DNA of 64,000 nucleotides from Xiphias gladius. Its lineage: Eukaryota; Chordata; Actinopteri; Istiophoriformes; Xiphiidae. Location of the stretch: contig NC_053417.1 of NCBI RefSeq assembly GCF_016859285.1, positions 26,105,706 through 26,169,705 on the forward strand. The letters are read 5' to 3'. This document shows, piece by piece, positions 37,178 through 49,112 of this stretch. A program made the position numbers and the translations under genes. Below the pieces are notes generated by a model. The model worked only from the letters and a program-made list of their open reading frames with translations. It did no database searches and was not told the origin of the DNA. The first letter of the stretch is position 1. Every line of letters begins with the position of its first letter.

Positions 37178-40100
37178 CACTCATTAATTGATTTCGACAA
37201 AACTGATAGGTGTACAAATCAAAATTATGTAATATTCTAGTCTGCTGCCTACTGCTTGTGACATTTGCTAAAAACTACAGTACCCAGCTGTTTTAGGAAA
37301 TTAATTTGGCCTTTTTAGAAAAAAAATTCTATATATGTATATACATATACACATACACACACATTTTCATATATATATAATATATATTTTAGAGAACGGT
37401 TTTTCAAGATTTATATAGAAAGATTTCAGTAGAAATGAAAGGGCTCGGAGCTGAGAGCCTCAGAGTAGGAAGGTCATAAAGTATAAGTCAGAAATCCACT
37501 ACACTGTGCTGCGTTTAGGGTTTTTGGTACTGTGAAGCATCAAATTACATGGTATGCTAATCACGTCGTGCACATAAAGGAGGGAATTGTTTGCTGATGA
37601 TGTGAAAAATGCTGTAAAGAAGATGAATTGCTTTGCATTCGTAAGGCCTGTTTGTTGTTTTTGCTCTGGCAGACTAGTTGAAGCCAAGTGCTTTATAAAT
37701 GTTCAGAATAATGATTCCGAGCCCTGAAATCTATTTCTATTATGTATCAAAAACAAAAATACACATGGAAAAGGGGCAAAAACAAAAATAGCATCTACTT
37801 TTTATGCTTTCCACTAGATTTCAAAGGGAAACATTGTCTTAAAAGTAACCATTAACTCTAGCTGTCAGATAAATGTAATGGAGTTACACAGAGTAAGATT
37901 TTACATTAAAAAACTTATGATAAACCTATAAAATACAACATATTGTTAAATGTTAAACTGGTGATTTCTGACCTTTTTGGCCTGAGGCTCTCTACATAGA
38001 AACGGTGGATGAGTTATTAGCAGCTCTACTAAAGAGACATTTCCCCCCTAAACCTCTCACATGGTTACATTTTTTAATAACTGTTTAAATTACCCATGTG
38101 TCAACAAAAAAAAAGGATTAGAGAGAAAATGCGAAAAACAAAGAAAAAAAGTTGTTTTTTTCTATCTTTCCTCTCCCATTAATAATCTCATTACCCCTCA
38201 GGACCAGCTACACATTATGCATCAGTATTAAAATTCACATATTATAATATAATAATCGGTCACAAGGGCAATTTTTTCAGTTTCTATTGTTTTGTGAACC
38301 TGATTTACATTAATGAGGGCAGGCTGAATGGCAGAAACTGTAGCTCTCTGTTTAACGTAGTTCGACAGCAACACAAACTACATGCTCTTAAAATCAGTCT
38401 ACAAACTCAACACCTCTCATCCAACCAGAAATCGATTGCTGGTTGGATTTTATTGCAGGACTGTTGTAATAGACTGCATTAGTTGCAGCTAGGTGTACGT
38501 AATAAACTGTGAGCTGAGTGTAAATAACATCCGCTCTGTTCCCCCTGTAAGTAATGCAGAGTCATAAACAATCATGCCCACACAGTGCGGTGAGCTGGCT
38601 TCACTTACTACGTATTTCTGCGGTGGCGTACTTTGGGATCATAGAGTCAATGGTGAGCTCTGGGTGGAGGATGCAGCCGTGTGTGTAAGCGTCCATGGGC
38701 AGGCCGTCCAGGAGCTGGCGGTACTGCTGCACACGGTCGCGGAGAGGCGAGTCCGCATCGGGAATCAGCTGAGCCACCGTGTCTGCGGGCGGGACGGCGG
38801 CATGGAAACACCAAATACGGAGAGAAATGTGTCTTTATTGTGTCTCAGATCCCTGCCGTGGCTCTCCGAGGACAAACACAGGCGTGTAACAAACAGTAAT
38901 ACAGATTCAACAAAAATGTGTAAACAAAACAGTTCAAAAAAGTCTAAAGCACAGCTGCACACTGGTATTCTTCATATAGTGTCTTAAACGTCCCAGAACC
39001 CCAGAACGGAGGCTCCTAAGCAACCATCATCAAGCCTGCTGCCACACAACCCCAAAATAACACAAATCTCCCGGCCTCAGCCCGCAGATAGAGTCACACA
39101 CAGCATGGTAACCTGGTAACAGATGACGCCGCTCGCTCTCCGTAACACACCAGCGGTCACGTTTCACAGAGCCAATACCGAAGGAACAAAACGAAACAAA
39201 AAACCACTTTTGGACTCTAACAAGCCTCTCTGAATTTATGTAAAGTAAACAGATTTAAGCTAAACAAACTGTATAACCCCATGAGATGAAATTCATTTGC
39301 CTTGAAAGGACGAAGCAGAAGAACAAAAACACAGTATGAACAATAACGTGAAGCCACACAGGTTGATTAGGCTCCGCTGTCGGTTTGCTGCACCAATCCC
39401 AGTGTTTATCCTCCGTTCCTCAGGTTAAAGGAAGCTCGAGAGAAGCTGACAGTTGGAGAGAAGATGGATACCTCGCTCCTACAGTATCTGGCCGTCGGAG
39501 GGAGGCACTTCTGTGTTTTACCATTTCTACCTGGATGCTACATTTTGCATGACGCAACCCAATACTTTGCTAGACCTGTCCGGTGGACAGACTCACTGTA
39601 AGGTCGGCGCATAGTAAGCAACACAGGCTTTCTGTTAAAAACTGGCAGTTTCAAATCAGTCGTTCAGAACTGTTACAAAACTCTTTTCAAAGGCTGACTA
39701 GGTCAGCCTGGTTTAGTATAATTACTGGAACCGAGGTGTAACGTGTGAATTATTGAGCTTCAGAGGTGCTGGTAAAGGGATTTTGTCACCTTCGGACAGA
39801 GCCGGGCTAGCTGTCCCCACCTCTCGCCAGTCTTCATGCTAAGCTAAGCTAAATTAACCGCCCCCTGGCTCCAGCTAAGTATTTAAGAGAGGGACATGAG
39901 AGTGGTGTCGTTCTCTCACGTAACCCGTCGCCATAAGGCCACTTTTTACACTTCTGTTTTTGCACAGATTATTCCCCAAAATGTTGAACTCCTCCTTTTA
40001 AAAAGAGCTGTTGTTGAGTGAACCAGCTTTTCCATTTTGCTGGCCTAATTCTTGTGGTTGGCCACATGCTGCATGGCTGGGAGGGATGGTGTGCAACATA

Positions 40101-43100
40101 ATGACCTGCTGCACAGATTCAGTATCAAAGAGTGAGGCAGGTTAGCTGAACAGAGAGGGGAGGGTCACAGCCGGCCAAATGCAAGGACGGCAGGGCTGAC
40201 AAAAACAGAGATAGTCAGCTGGCCCCTCGACGATGTTCAGGCCAAAGAAGAAGCTTGCGGAGGGTGGAGCTGCGGCTGGCAGAGCTCCAGAAGGCTGAGT
40301 AAGCAGTCCGAGGACCGGCATGCCGACCCGGGCATGCCAAGCAGCGGTGTAGGTGGTCTGCTGCACCACTGTGGTGGAAATATTGCATCAGCAGGCAAAG
40401 GCCAAACCCATCCGAAGCGTGGCCCGCGACTGCCCTGGAGACGGGGGGTGCGCATTCGGTTTTGACGTGACGGAATAAAACCGTAGCTGAGACCCCGACC
40501 ATTCGATTGTTCTCAGTCAACAAACAGCTCTCGCACAGCGAGAGCCCTCTGCTGCATTCCAACAGCCCTGTAAAGTAGTCTGGGTTGGCGTAAGAGGTAT
40601 AAGAGAGTAAGAGTCTCTTTTCTGAAACATCTGCACTTTCCAGGCCAGCTGCAGCCCATGCTGCCAGCGTTCATTAGGGATTTACACGCAGAGAAAAAAG
40701 CATGTCTGTAAGACTTATCCCCCTGATTAACTTCTGGCTAAAAGCATGTCCAGCTTGAGGTCTGGTTTTTAAAAACGTGTGGTGGATTCGTTTAACCTTC
40801 ACCAGACAAAAAAAACCAAAAAAAAACACAACCACACCTTAATTGAACTATTACGCTGCACTGTGGAAAATACTGAACGATTCTATAGTTGCAGATTCTA
40901 GTAGAAATTCAAACTAACTTGTTCCAAAACAAATCCGTGCAATTACCTGCATACTGCACGGTATCCAGGAGGTAAAATGCATGGGTCTGGATGAGAAGAA
41001 GACATCCAACTCCGGGGGCAATTTCAGCCTTCTAGCCTTTTATGACTGAGCAAGCAGTGAACCACATCTTCTGCCAAGCTTTCAAGCCTCGCTGCCCTGA
41101 AACAGTGGCAACTAACGAAACTAAGGCAAGGGAGCTCTCCAGTTATTGGCCAGCGTCCGTCAGGCCTTCACTGGTTTGAGGCCCCCAGGACATTGCATAA
41201 CAGCATAATGTCTCAGCTGAGGATACTACAGGACACACCGACCACAGATAACGCGGATGATTCAGTTTATGCATCTTAACATCTGCTCACTCTGGGAGCT
41301 GCAAAGACAGGAGATGACATTTTCCGCTGTTAAGTTTGAATCGGAGTCACGTCGCTGCCTCACACGGCGCATTTCACTTCTTCTTCATATTCCTCCGTCC
41401 TCGCCACATTTGAATAGCCGTCCGTCGGTGTCGTATTTTACTTACTTCACTTACTGGACTCAGTGTTTAAGTAATGATTGCTTGTCCATTCATTAGATTC
41501 TCTCTCTTGTGCTTATGTCCCATTAGCGACTGCCACAGATCTTCCCCCCTCGGATCATTCCAGTTTTGTCTAATCTAATCAGTTTGCCCCGGCGACATTG
41601 GCGCAAAGACACAGTACGGTACACACTGACGCACACTGTACAAGGACGACAGATGACTTCGAGTGGCTTCCAGTTGCCTTTGCTGACCCATCTCCACACT
41701 CTGCCTGATGTTTTCCTTAGCTCCGACTTAGCAACAAGGCAAACCAGGCAACCGCATCAGGGCCCTAAATCCCCGAGGGCCCCAACCCGGAGAGCCCTCG
41801 GTTCAATCTGTGTCAGCTGGTTTGTGGTACATTAATTATCTGTATGTTTGTTTTCATATCCACTGAAACACAATACACCTAAAATATGAAGGACCGGAAG
41901 ACAGCACCTGCAGTGTTACCACATAGAGGGGCCCTGAATCAAAATCTAGCATGTAGATTCAATTTTTTTAAATGATGTTGTGCTCATGGGTTGAAAACAA
42001 TGTCCCCCTCCTTTAAAAAGGAGAACCTTGTAAAAGCGTTCTTAAGTAAGCGCTTGATGGCTACGTACATGACATTGTGTTAAAAGACTGTGAGTAAATC
42101 TACATGTATAAGACAAAGAAAAAAAAGGCAGTATCTCACCAGTTACTGATCCATGTAGAAGAGATTAAAAATAAAGAAATAGCTTGAATCGCAGTGTGGA
42201 GCCGGTCAGTCCGAGTATTGTAAGTATGATAAGAAAAAAAAGTCAAGATCCGACTGTTATTTCATTCTAAAATTAGACTGTTTTGGCTGGTTAGCTTGCA
42301 TATGTGTTCATATTTTCAAATAGTATCTTCGACTTTTTAACTTTAAATGAGAAAGGGCCTTTAGGATGAGGACCAACCAATGTGTTTGACAAACATAACA
42401 CTGTTGTCTGTGGATTCTGGACAAAGCTGCTAATATTAACTTAAACTCTGACATAGTAGCATCTGGGCTTCTTTTTTTTTCTTTTTTTAACGTAAACCCA
42501 ATAAACTAATGTAGTTAGTTAATGATATGCTCCTTTGCTTTGGAAGTAACCCTCTGTTAAGAAAGCCAACGACTGCGGCGGACAAATACTGTTTAAGTTA
42601 GCCACGGTGTTAGAATCAAAGTCTAAAGCAAAGAGAAAAAAGAGACAAAGCATCGTTACATGGGAACCACATTATTACTGTACCATACCTCCCGCAAAGT
42701 TTTTCTCCAGGTAATCTATAATCTGGTTGTAGTCACTGATGATGGTGTCCCCGTGGAGGAAGACGGGCACCTCCTCGCCCAGGTTCAGCCTCATGAACCA
42801 GGGCTCCTTGTGCTCCTGCAGCGGCAAGCTCACATCCCTCTCCTCACAGACCAGGCCCTTCTCATTAATGACTAGACGCACCTGCAATTACAAGCGCGTG
42901 GTTAGCTCTATTTCCGTGCAGGCGGGGGAGACCGCGTGCAAAAGCTACCAGCCGGTGCTCTCTTAGCTGCAGGCTGTAGCAGCAGCACCGGGCAGGATCT
43001 CCTGGCTGATGAGCAAGAAAGATGAGACGTCTGGTGCGGGTTGCCTCTTTGCTCCTGGATATCAAACCGAAAGATGTAAAACTGACAAGAGGAAAGAGAG

Positions 43101-46100
43101 GTTAGTGTACACTCTAAACACACCACACTGATTTTTAATTTCTTTTTTATAAAAGAACCACAAAATATGTGAATCTATGCATTGACAAGACAGATGATCC
43201 ATTTTATCTGAACAAATCTCACAACTATCATCCTCTGTCGTTGAGTTGTTTCAGTTAATATGTTTTGTGTCGTCTTAAAAAAATGGCAAACTAATGAGAT
43301 ATTTTACGGCGTACTAAAGCTTGAGCAAAAAACCACCCAGGACGGTCGGGATCCACTGAAGGATAAGCCGAGGTCCGTGGAGAGCTATTAGAGGGAATAA
43401 GATTAATGAAAGGAGATGGCACTTGGGGCATAAAGGGCCACATTTGGCCGCTGAAGAACAACAGCCCAGTGGAAGTTTTGCTGAACATGGCCAGACACGG
43501 TGTGATGGGGGAAAAAAAAAGTTCATGATTTAATAACGCAAGCACAGGAATTACGGGCAGGACCAGCGGTTTGGACGGCAGGAACACATCTAGGAATGCA
43601 GCTGCAATGTCAAGGAGGAAAAAAAGCTCCTTTTTTTTTAACCTCCCCATCAGTGTGGCACTGCCACACGCCAAATCAGCGATTTCTATATGAAACCGTC
43701 AGATGTTTCAGGGCCCCAGTCTCACACGGCTGAGGTGTCACTCGGTGATGTCCACATTAACGCAGCCACTGTCGCAACAAGAGTTTGTTATATAATAACA
43801 TTAGTCACTCCTCAGTGATGGTGCCGAGAAGTTCAGCGGCCTGGGAGGCACAAAAACCTCCTTTTACATAACAAATATAGACTAACTTCAGCTACGTCTG
43901 CATCTTACTAATATGTTTGCCTTTAACAGTGGTGGAGAGTCATAAGCACATTTACTCAAGTACTGTACTTGGGTATAACTTTGAGGTATTTCAATATAAT
44001 TGAAATTATAATTCAGAGGGAAATATTGTAAGTTGTAATCCACTACATTTATCTGGCGGCTGTAGTTCAGATTCCATATACGAAAAACATGATGAATAAA
44101 TAACATATAATGCATTTTAAAGACTGAACTTGACAAAATACCTACAAAGGAGATACATTTGCTCCATCTCGACCAGCTACAGCATTAAATGCTGCTTACT
44201 GATACTCCGGTAATAACATAATTATAATACTACTCATCAGGGGTTCCTTGTCCTTTTTGGCTCGTGAGCTCTTACAGAAAAGCAGCGTCCCGCGGCCCCC
44301 TGTCCCATTTCAGACGTCTATTAGATGTTAGCAGTTCCACCAAAGTTTGAGACATTTGTCTTCTATACTTGGTCAAGGCCCAGACAGGACTCTCCGATAT
44401 TTAAGAAAAAAACAAACAAACAAAACAAAACACAAAGATTAGAGAAACGTTTTTAAAAACCTGATTCTTTTTCTGTCACATGAATCATCTCACGATCCCT
44501 CAGATTTCTCTTATGACCCGTCGGAGGGGCCAGACCCCTAGGTTGGGAACCACTGGATCATACTACTCTAGTCTAACTGTAACTGTAACTACGGTAGTTA
44601 AAACCAGCTCCACCTCAACAGTCTACAGCAGTAAAATGCTGCTTATGCCCTGATGCATCAGGACTAATAATAATGTAATATATGATTATATATTATCATT
44701 TTTTCCGCAGAATGAACAAATTTACTTTGAATATTTTAACTACATTTACTTACTTGATTGACTGCCTTATACTATACTGTACTTTCACTTCATAATGAGT
44801 GCAGGCCTTTTAGTTGTAACAGAGTATTTTCACATCGTTGTATTGGTAATTTCACTCAAGTAAAATATCCGAATACTTCTTCCACCACCGGCTGTTACTG
44901 CAGCATTTCACTGAAAACAACGTGAAGATGGTTCTCAGGGGACCGACCTCGTGCATACTGGCGTCACGACGCACAGGTGGAAAGCAGCGGAGCGTTTCAG
45001 TCCCGGAGAAGGCGCGTTGAGGGTGCGAGTCTCTAACCTGCGGGCCTGGAGGTTGCCAGTGCCGTACCGATCTGCCGAAGCTGGCCTCTAAATGTGCCGC
45101 TACTCCAGGGCATCGCGCTCCACCTGCCTCCGTCTTTATCGCATCGGCTGTGTTCACAGTGCGTCGCTTCGTGTGATCTAGATGGATGTACTGTGCGGCC
45201 CACCTCAGGCCGCACAGTAGCAAGTCCGTCACGAAGCATGATAAACACAGAGAGAGGGGGAAAGTGTTGTGCGAGAGACGCTCGACGGCATAGCCTCCCT
45301 CTCTCCTCTGGAACTTGTTGAGGCACACAAAGACTTGTAAATACTCCCCCGGACATCTGATGACGATCCCCTCTATCTCTGTCCTCACAGAGATAACGCT
45401 CGTCGATCTGTCGGAGAGGCCACTCACTCGCCCGGCGTCTCACTGCCAAAGTATTTACACTAGGATTCTTTTCTTTGTCTTTTTAGAGAAAGAAGAAGTG
45501 TTTTGCAAGTCAGGAAGGACTGACTAAATATAACACACATCTTTCAAGGTGCTGCAGAGAGATTTTGACCAATCGCACTGCGAGCATTTGTGTTTTACTA
45601 AGTCGGAAAATATGCAGCAGCGGGGAAAACTAGTGCTTGGCCTCTTAATCTCGTAAAAGCCATCCCCAAAAAGCCATTTAAAGCCCGCTCCGGCTTGCAT
45701 AACAACAAATGTCATACGCCATTGTACAAATAAATATAACCAGGATTGCTGTGCATATTCAGTGCAGTAACTTTTTCTCCAAATCCGTGTGTCATGTGCC
45801 CGATGGCCTGCTCGTAGACACTTCAGTCACACGTGATTCGAGGAGTCGCTTCGGCTCAAGGACCGAGGTGACGACCGCGACAGCGAGCCCGGCGCTCACC
45901 CGGCGGCAGAACCGGCAGCTCAGACCTCAACAGTCTGACGCAACAATCCTGAGACTGGGCATCGGCTCAAGGTTGTTGGTCCACAGTGGAGAGGGGTGAG
46001 CTCCAACACCATCCCTCACGTCATAGACACAGGGTGACAGCTGCTTGCACGCCGGGTATATGATCCGTGCAGCGGGCCGCTTCTCCTGACGAAGGAAATT

Positions 46101-48802
46101 TACCAATCATACGGTCTGACGTTCAAGCAGAGTGAAACTCACCGGGGCTTCGATTAAAGACCATTCTGATCTTCGATTTATCTGCCAATTATTTGTTTGA
46201 TTGGCTGGTTCATTGTTTGCTCTTTAAAATGTCAGAAACAGTGATAAATGCCCATCATGGTTTTCTAAACCTCGAGGGGAAGTCGTCATCATCATCGTGC
46301 TTGTTTTCGTCTGCTTTACCAGTCCCCGACCAGAAGATCTTGAGTTTGTTATCGCATAAGACAGAAACTCTAAACTTGACTATTATTCTTCTGTTGATCA
46401 ACTGATCGATCTATCAACTAACTTTTTCGGCTCTAAAACTCCCATGAATAAAAATCGTAAATCATAAGATTGTAACCAATGTGTGCACATAAGGCACACA
46501 TGGCGGGCAGCGATTAAAACATGATGCGCCAACTGTCATTTCATAACAGGCAGTGTGCTTTTTTTTTTTTGCTTTTTTTAAAGGGGCGCTCCGGCATTTT
46601 AATACTGAACTTCCATAAATTTGGGAAAGTAACAAGAGACAGATTTTCAAAAAGAATGGTCAAAATCAAATTAACAGATGCAGAGACAGCCTGACTCTTT
46701 AGTGCCCATAGGTCCAGTTTATTTTCACACCCATCCCATAGAAGTGTTCACATCTACAGGAAAAAATGAACGGGACTTTTACTTCCAATACCGGGGCTGC
46801 CCGGAATACCCAACGGGGTCCAACTGTCGGCCTCAGATCTGGGGGTTCCCAGGTCCGTGAGCCCATGGGGAGAGAGTAGGGTCGCCAGGCATGAGGTGCG
46901 CCGCCGTCAGCCGTATAAAGCCGCGTGAAATAGACTGTAACGTGATATATCCTCGAGAATAGAACTGAAAACGAGAACCTCTCGTGTGCTGTTAGCGACA
47001 GGGTTTGATTTTAACACCTGGCTAATGTTAGTTGAAAGCATCTTTATAAAAGACTGAAGAAGAAGTTGTATCTGCCCAGTAATTCCTGAACATCTCTCAG
47101 TTTTTGTGGCTTTCTTGGATTCTAATTTCACTTGGAGCGTTTTTGTACACAGAAGAAAAAAAAAGAGAGGAAAATTAACCGTAAAAGTAGCAGCCTATTT
47201 GCTTTCATACGTCTGTGGAAGAGACAGGACCTCGTGCCCAGGGACTCTTCTGTCTTCCTATTGGCTCACGGGCTCGAGGTCCACGGACGTGACGTTTACA
47301 GTTGGACCCTTCTCAAAATACCTCCTCCCCACTCATAACTGCCTTCTAATTGGACGTTCCCCATGTGCTGCTTGCCCTTGAAATGCCTTTCAAAGTCCAC
47401 GACCCCAGTTTGTAATTGCTCCATTTTAAGGCTACGTTTACATTAAATGTTGAAGTGGCCCAAATCCAATTTTTTTCTTTTTCTTTTTCAAATCAGATTG
47501 TTCCACGTCAGATCCGGACCACTTGCATATACGCGTAGATCTGACGCACATCCGATCTCTGGCTACCTGACCGCCGTCAGAACGGCCCGACCCGGAGTTC
47601 GACGCGGCTCTCTGAACGGCCCCACGTCTCCGCAGGTGGGCACGTCACATTCAGCCTCGGCACCTCGCAGCCTGGTGAAAACAAACACCGGAGGAGAGCA
47701 GCTACGGCTTTCGGCCTCTCGTCGCCCTTCTCTCGGCCGTTACTGTCGTTATTCTTGTACGCCGGCGGCTCACTTTTCACGCAGTTGAGGACCTCAACTG
47801 TGTTCACGCCAGAGCCAGGTACAAACGTGATATGTGAGCCGTCGGCATCTTACTTAAAGAAAGAAGGGGAAAAAAATCTGAATCGAGCGTTAAGGTCTGC
47901 GGTGCGAACGTAGCCAAAGTCTCCAAGCACCAGCCGCGATAACCCTGATGACGCCGCCGGGGTTGTTCCCTCGGACCTGACAAAAGCTCCTCCAGGAAAT
48001 ATTTTACAGCTGTTTTCACACACACAGTGACTAGTGAACGGACCTTTACGTGTAGAAGCAGGGAAGTGCCCCTTTAATGTATCGTGCATAATGTATGTTT
48101 GTGAAGTAAAGCCCTGTGATGATCATACGGAAGCCCGGAAAAGCCTTCTCGCTGTAGCTTTTCACAGGTTATTAATAAGAATTCCAATAGTGCGTGTTTC
48201 AGTGTTCTGAAAGACAACGTTTCGGTCATCTTCCGCCCTTGTTAATTTAACGGGAGAGGCGCAGGTTACTGCCTGCCGAGGTAACTGAAGGTACCTTTAA
48301 AGAAGGAATGAAAACGACAGCATATGGTGCGATTCTGCTGCAGAGGGGGGAGAGATTGCCTTTGGTTTGTTTTTGCACATCGCAGTGATCAATTATTTAG
48401 GGTGTCATGTGTCAGACAGAGCCCATAGGCTGCAGCCACATTCACCAGCAAAATAGCCTCAACGTGTGAATAAAAGGTGGAGGCTGACGGGGTGTGAGGG
48501 GCGAGTTATGCAGTGGTGAATCGACCAGCGGGTCCTGCTTCATGTCGAGGAAACGAGCCCCTCGCTGCAGCGCTTCCCCGAGCGTCTCAGCCGGGAGACC
48601 TGCCCAGCTGCAGGACCGTATTCGTATTCCGGAGGTACGTGCGGTAATAAACATGCACGAAAAAAAAGGGGGGGGACATGCTTTGATCATAATAACGAGG
48701 CAAACGCGCGGAGCTTCCACGCTGGAGCGTCATGTCCTGCGAGGAGACAGACGTGGAGCCACCTCCATTTTCAAGCTCTGCTTTCCGTGGGTTTTTTTTT
48801 TT

Positions 48803-48834
<32 letters not shown>

Positions 48835-49035
48835 AATCCTTCTTCCTCTTCTTACCTTTTGCGAGGCGAAAGACTGCGTCCAGTGGTACAACACGAGTCT
48901 GTCTCTGTCGAAGGGTTTGGGCTCCGCCGCCGGTTCTTCGCACTCCTCCCCGTCTGTGATTTTGCCGTCCTCAGCCACGGCCGAGATGGGCCACCAGCTA
49001 CAGTTGGTGGGGGTAACATGGTTGGAAGACGCCAT
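35675..49035 (-). CDS. gdap1l1: Ganglioside-induced differentiation-associated protein 1-like 1, complete, 6 exons
   Basis: Exons 49035-48856, 42881-42689, 38782-38609, 37135-37041, 36235-36121 and 36018-35675 join in phase to 366 aa (human GDAP1L1 is 367). The N-terminus MASSNHVTPTNCSWWPISA is nearly the human one. A thioredoxin-like GST N-domain follows (LVLYHWTQSFASQKVRLVI... EEVPVFLHGDTIISDYNQII), then an alpha-helical GST C-domain with the extra GDAP1-type loop. The C-terminus is a hydrophobic tail anchor, SFFGASFLMGSLGGMGYFAY followed by WYLKKKYM. GDAP1 is a mitochondrial outer-membrane protein of fission and redox biology. GDAP1L1 is its neuronal paralogue, reported as cytosolic and recruited to mitochondria under oxidative stress. 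The family is not known for classical GST activity. The gene spans 13.4 kb, with large introns full of repeats, and starts head-to-head with jph2 about 4 kb away. Confidence 0.97.
36121..36235 (-). CDS. gdap1l1: gdap1l1 coding exon 5
   Basis: The acceptor attgtcag precedes GCA AAA ATC. It encodes AKILDHDNVNYLKKILGELA, then MVLDQVEAELEKRKLEYQ, and ends CAAG|gtatgt. It is a helical, coiled-coil-like segment. Confidence 0.94.
37041..37135 (-). CDS. gdap1l1: gdap1l1 coding exon 4
   Basis: The acceptor tcttcag precedes GA CAC CTG. It encodes RHLANAATELMKLDHEEPQL, then TEPYLSKQKKLM, and ends ATG|gtgagt. It corresponds to the GDAP1-family insertion loop. A (GT)n microsatellite directly precedes the acceptor. 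Confidence 0.95.
37137..37176. repeat. (GT)n tract forming the acceptor region of gdap1l1 exon 4
   Basis: On the minus strand about 17 GT units run to within six bases of the AG that precedes exon 4, leaving only tcttc between repeat and splice site. The tract is probably length-variable. Confidence 0.93.
38450..38525 (+). repeat. Dispersed repeat 'ttgcaggactgttgtaatag'
   Basis: The segment gcaggactgttgtaatagac with tgcattagttgcagctaggt and aataaactgtgagctgagtg matches 7880-7960 closely, so this is a two-copy dispersed element in the window. Its class is unknown. Confidence 0.7.
38609..38782 (-). CDS. gdap1l1: gdap1l1 coding exon 3
   Basis: The acceptor gcccgcag precedes AC ACG GTG. It encodes DTVAQLIPDADSPLRDRVQQ, then YRQLLDGLPMDAYTHGCILH, then PELTIDSMIPKYATAEIR, and ends CGTA|gtaagt. 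It is the start of the helical domain. Confidence 0.95.
39735..39995 (-). repeat. SINE-like dispersed repeat, reverse copy
   Basis: Signatures cagaggtgctggtaaaggga, ggacagagccgggctagctg, tgctaagctaagctaa and acttctgtttttgcacagat are in order, and it ends near ttgaactcctccttttaa. It lies in gdap1l1 intron 2. Confidence 0.75.
40000..42660. other. gdap1l1 intron 2, remainder
   Basis: Mostly unique-looking intronic DNA. Frames near 40142-40562 and 41566-41835 lie in moderately GC-rich sequence but match nothing recognised. Confidence 0.4.
42689..42881 (-). CDS. gdap1l1: gdap1l1 coding exon 2
   Basis: The acceptor ttgcag precedes GTG CGT CTA GTC. It encodes VRLVINEKGLVCEERDVSLP, then LQEHKEPWFMRLNLGEEVPV, then FLHGDTIISDYNQIIDYLEK, then NFAG and the first base of the next codon at GGAG|gtatgg. 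It forms most of the thioredoxin-like half. Confidence 0.96.
43927..44890 (-). repeat. hAT-like MITE interrupted by a second MITE
   Basis: The left terminus cagtggtggagagtcataag is at 43927 and the right terminus acttcttccaccaccg ends at 44890. The family body is present on both sides of an insertion at 44236-44559. Removing the insertion leaves a copy near the full family length. Confidence 0.85.
44236..44559. mobile_element. Nested hAT-like MITE with 'ggttcccaacc' ends
   Basis: Starts atcaggggttccttgtcc and ends aggttgggaaccactggatc, with ends that are inverted relatives of one another. It is flanked on both sides by the direct repeat atactactc (44227-44235 and 44560-44568), a target-site duplication of the size hAT elements make. 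Right-hand ends of the same family occur at 49855 and 51290. Confidence 0.85.
44891..46140. other. gdap1l1 intron 1, GC-richer stretch
   Basis: It contains an open frame of 191 codons on the minus strand (44852-45427) and overlapping frames, in CpG-richer sequence. No known domain was recognised. The left end of that frame runs into the hAT-like repeat, so it is not wholly genic. Confidence 0.35.
46150..46440 (+). repeat. Dispersed 'tttaaaatgtcagaaa' repeat
   Basis: A diverged copy of the element at 30650: gctctttaaaatgtcagaaa, gcccatcatggttttctaaa, then ttgatcaactgatcgatcta near the end. Confidence 0.55.
47431..47815. repeat. Possible MITE with 'ggctacgtttacat' end
   Basis: The left end aaggctacgtttacattaaa is followed by ggcccaaatccaattttttt and tcagatccggaccacttgca, a pattern I associate with a GC-containing teleost DNA-transposon relic. 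The right end near aactgtgttcacgcc is a loose inverted match. The family assignment is from memory and uncertain. Confidence 0.4.
48856..49035 (-). CDS. gdap1l1: gdap1l1 coding exon 1
   Basis: It has 60 codons from MASSNHVTPT to HWTQSFASQK, and the donor is AAAAG|gtaaga. The ATG has G at -3 and +4. It is preceded on the minus strand by a (GA)n tract at 49086-49112 that would lie in the 5' leader. Confidence 0.96.
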
Positions 49036-49081
49036 GACAGAGCGTTTTGTGCGTGTGGCGGAGAGGAGCGAGGAGGGAGAG

Positions 49082-49112
<31 letters not shown>

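Noticed and set aside
36927-37217. 96-codon minus-strand frame read as one protein
   Set aside because: Only 37041-37135 is coding (gdap1l1 exon 4); the rest is flanking intron, including the (GT)n tract.
38574-38987. 137-codon plus-strand frame
   Set aside because: It is the shadow of gdap1l1 exon 3 on the opposite strand; the minus-strand frame matches the family.
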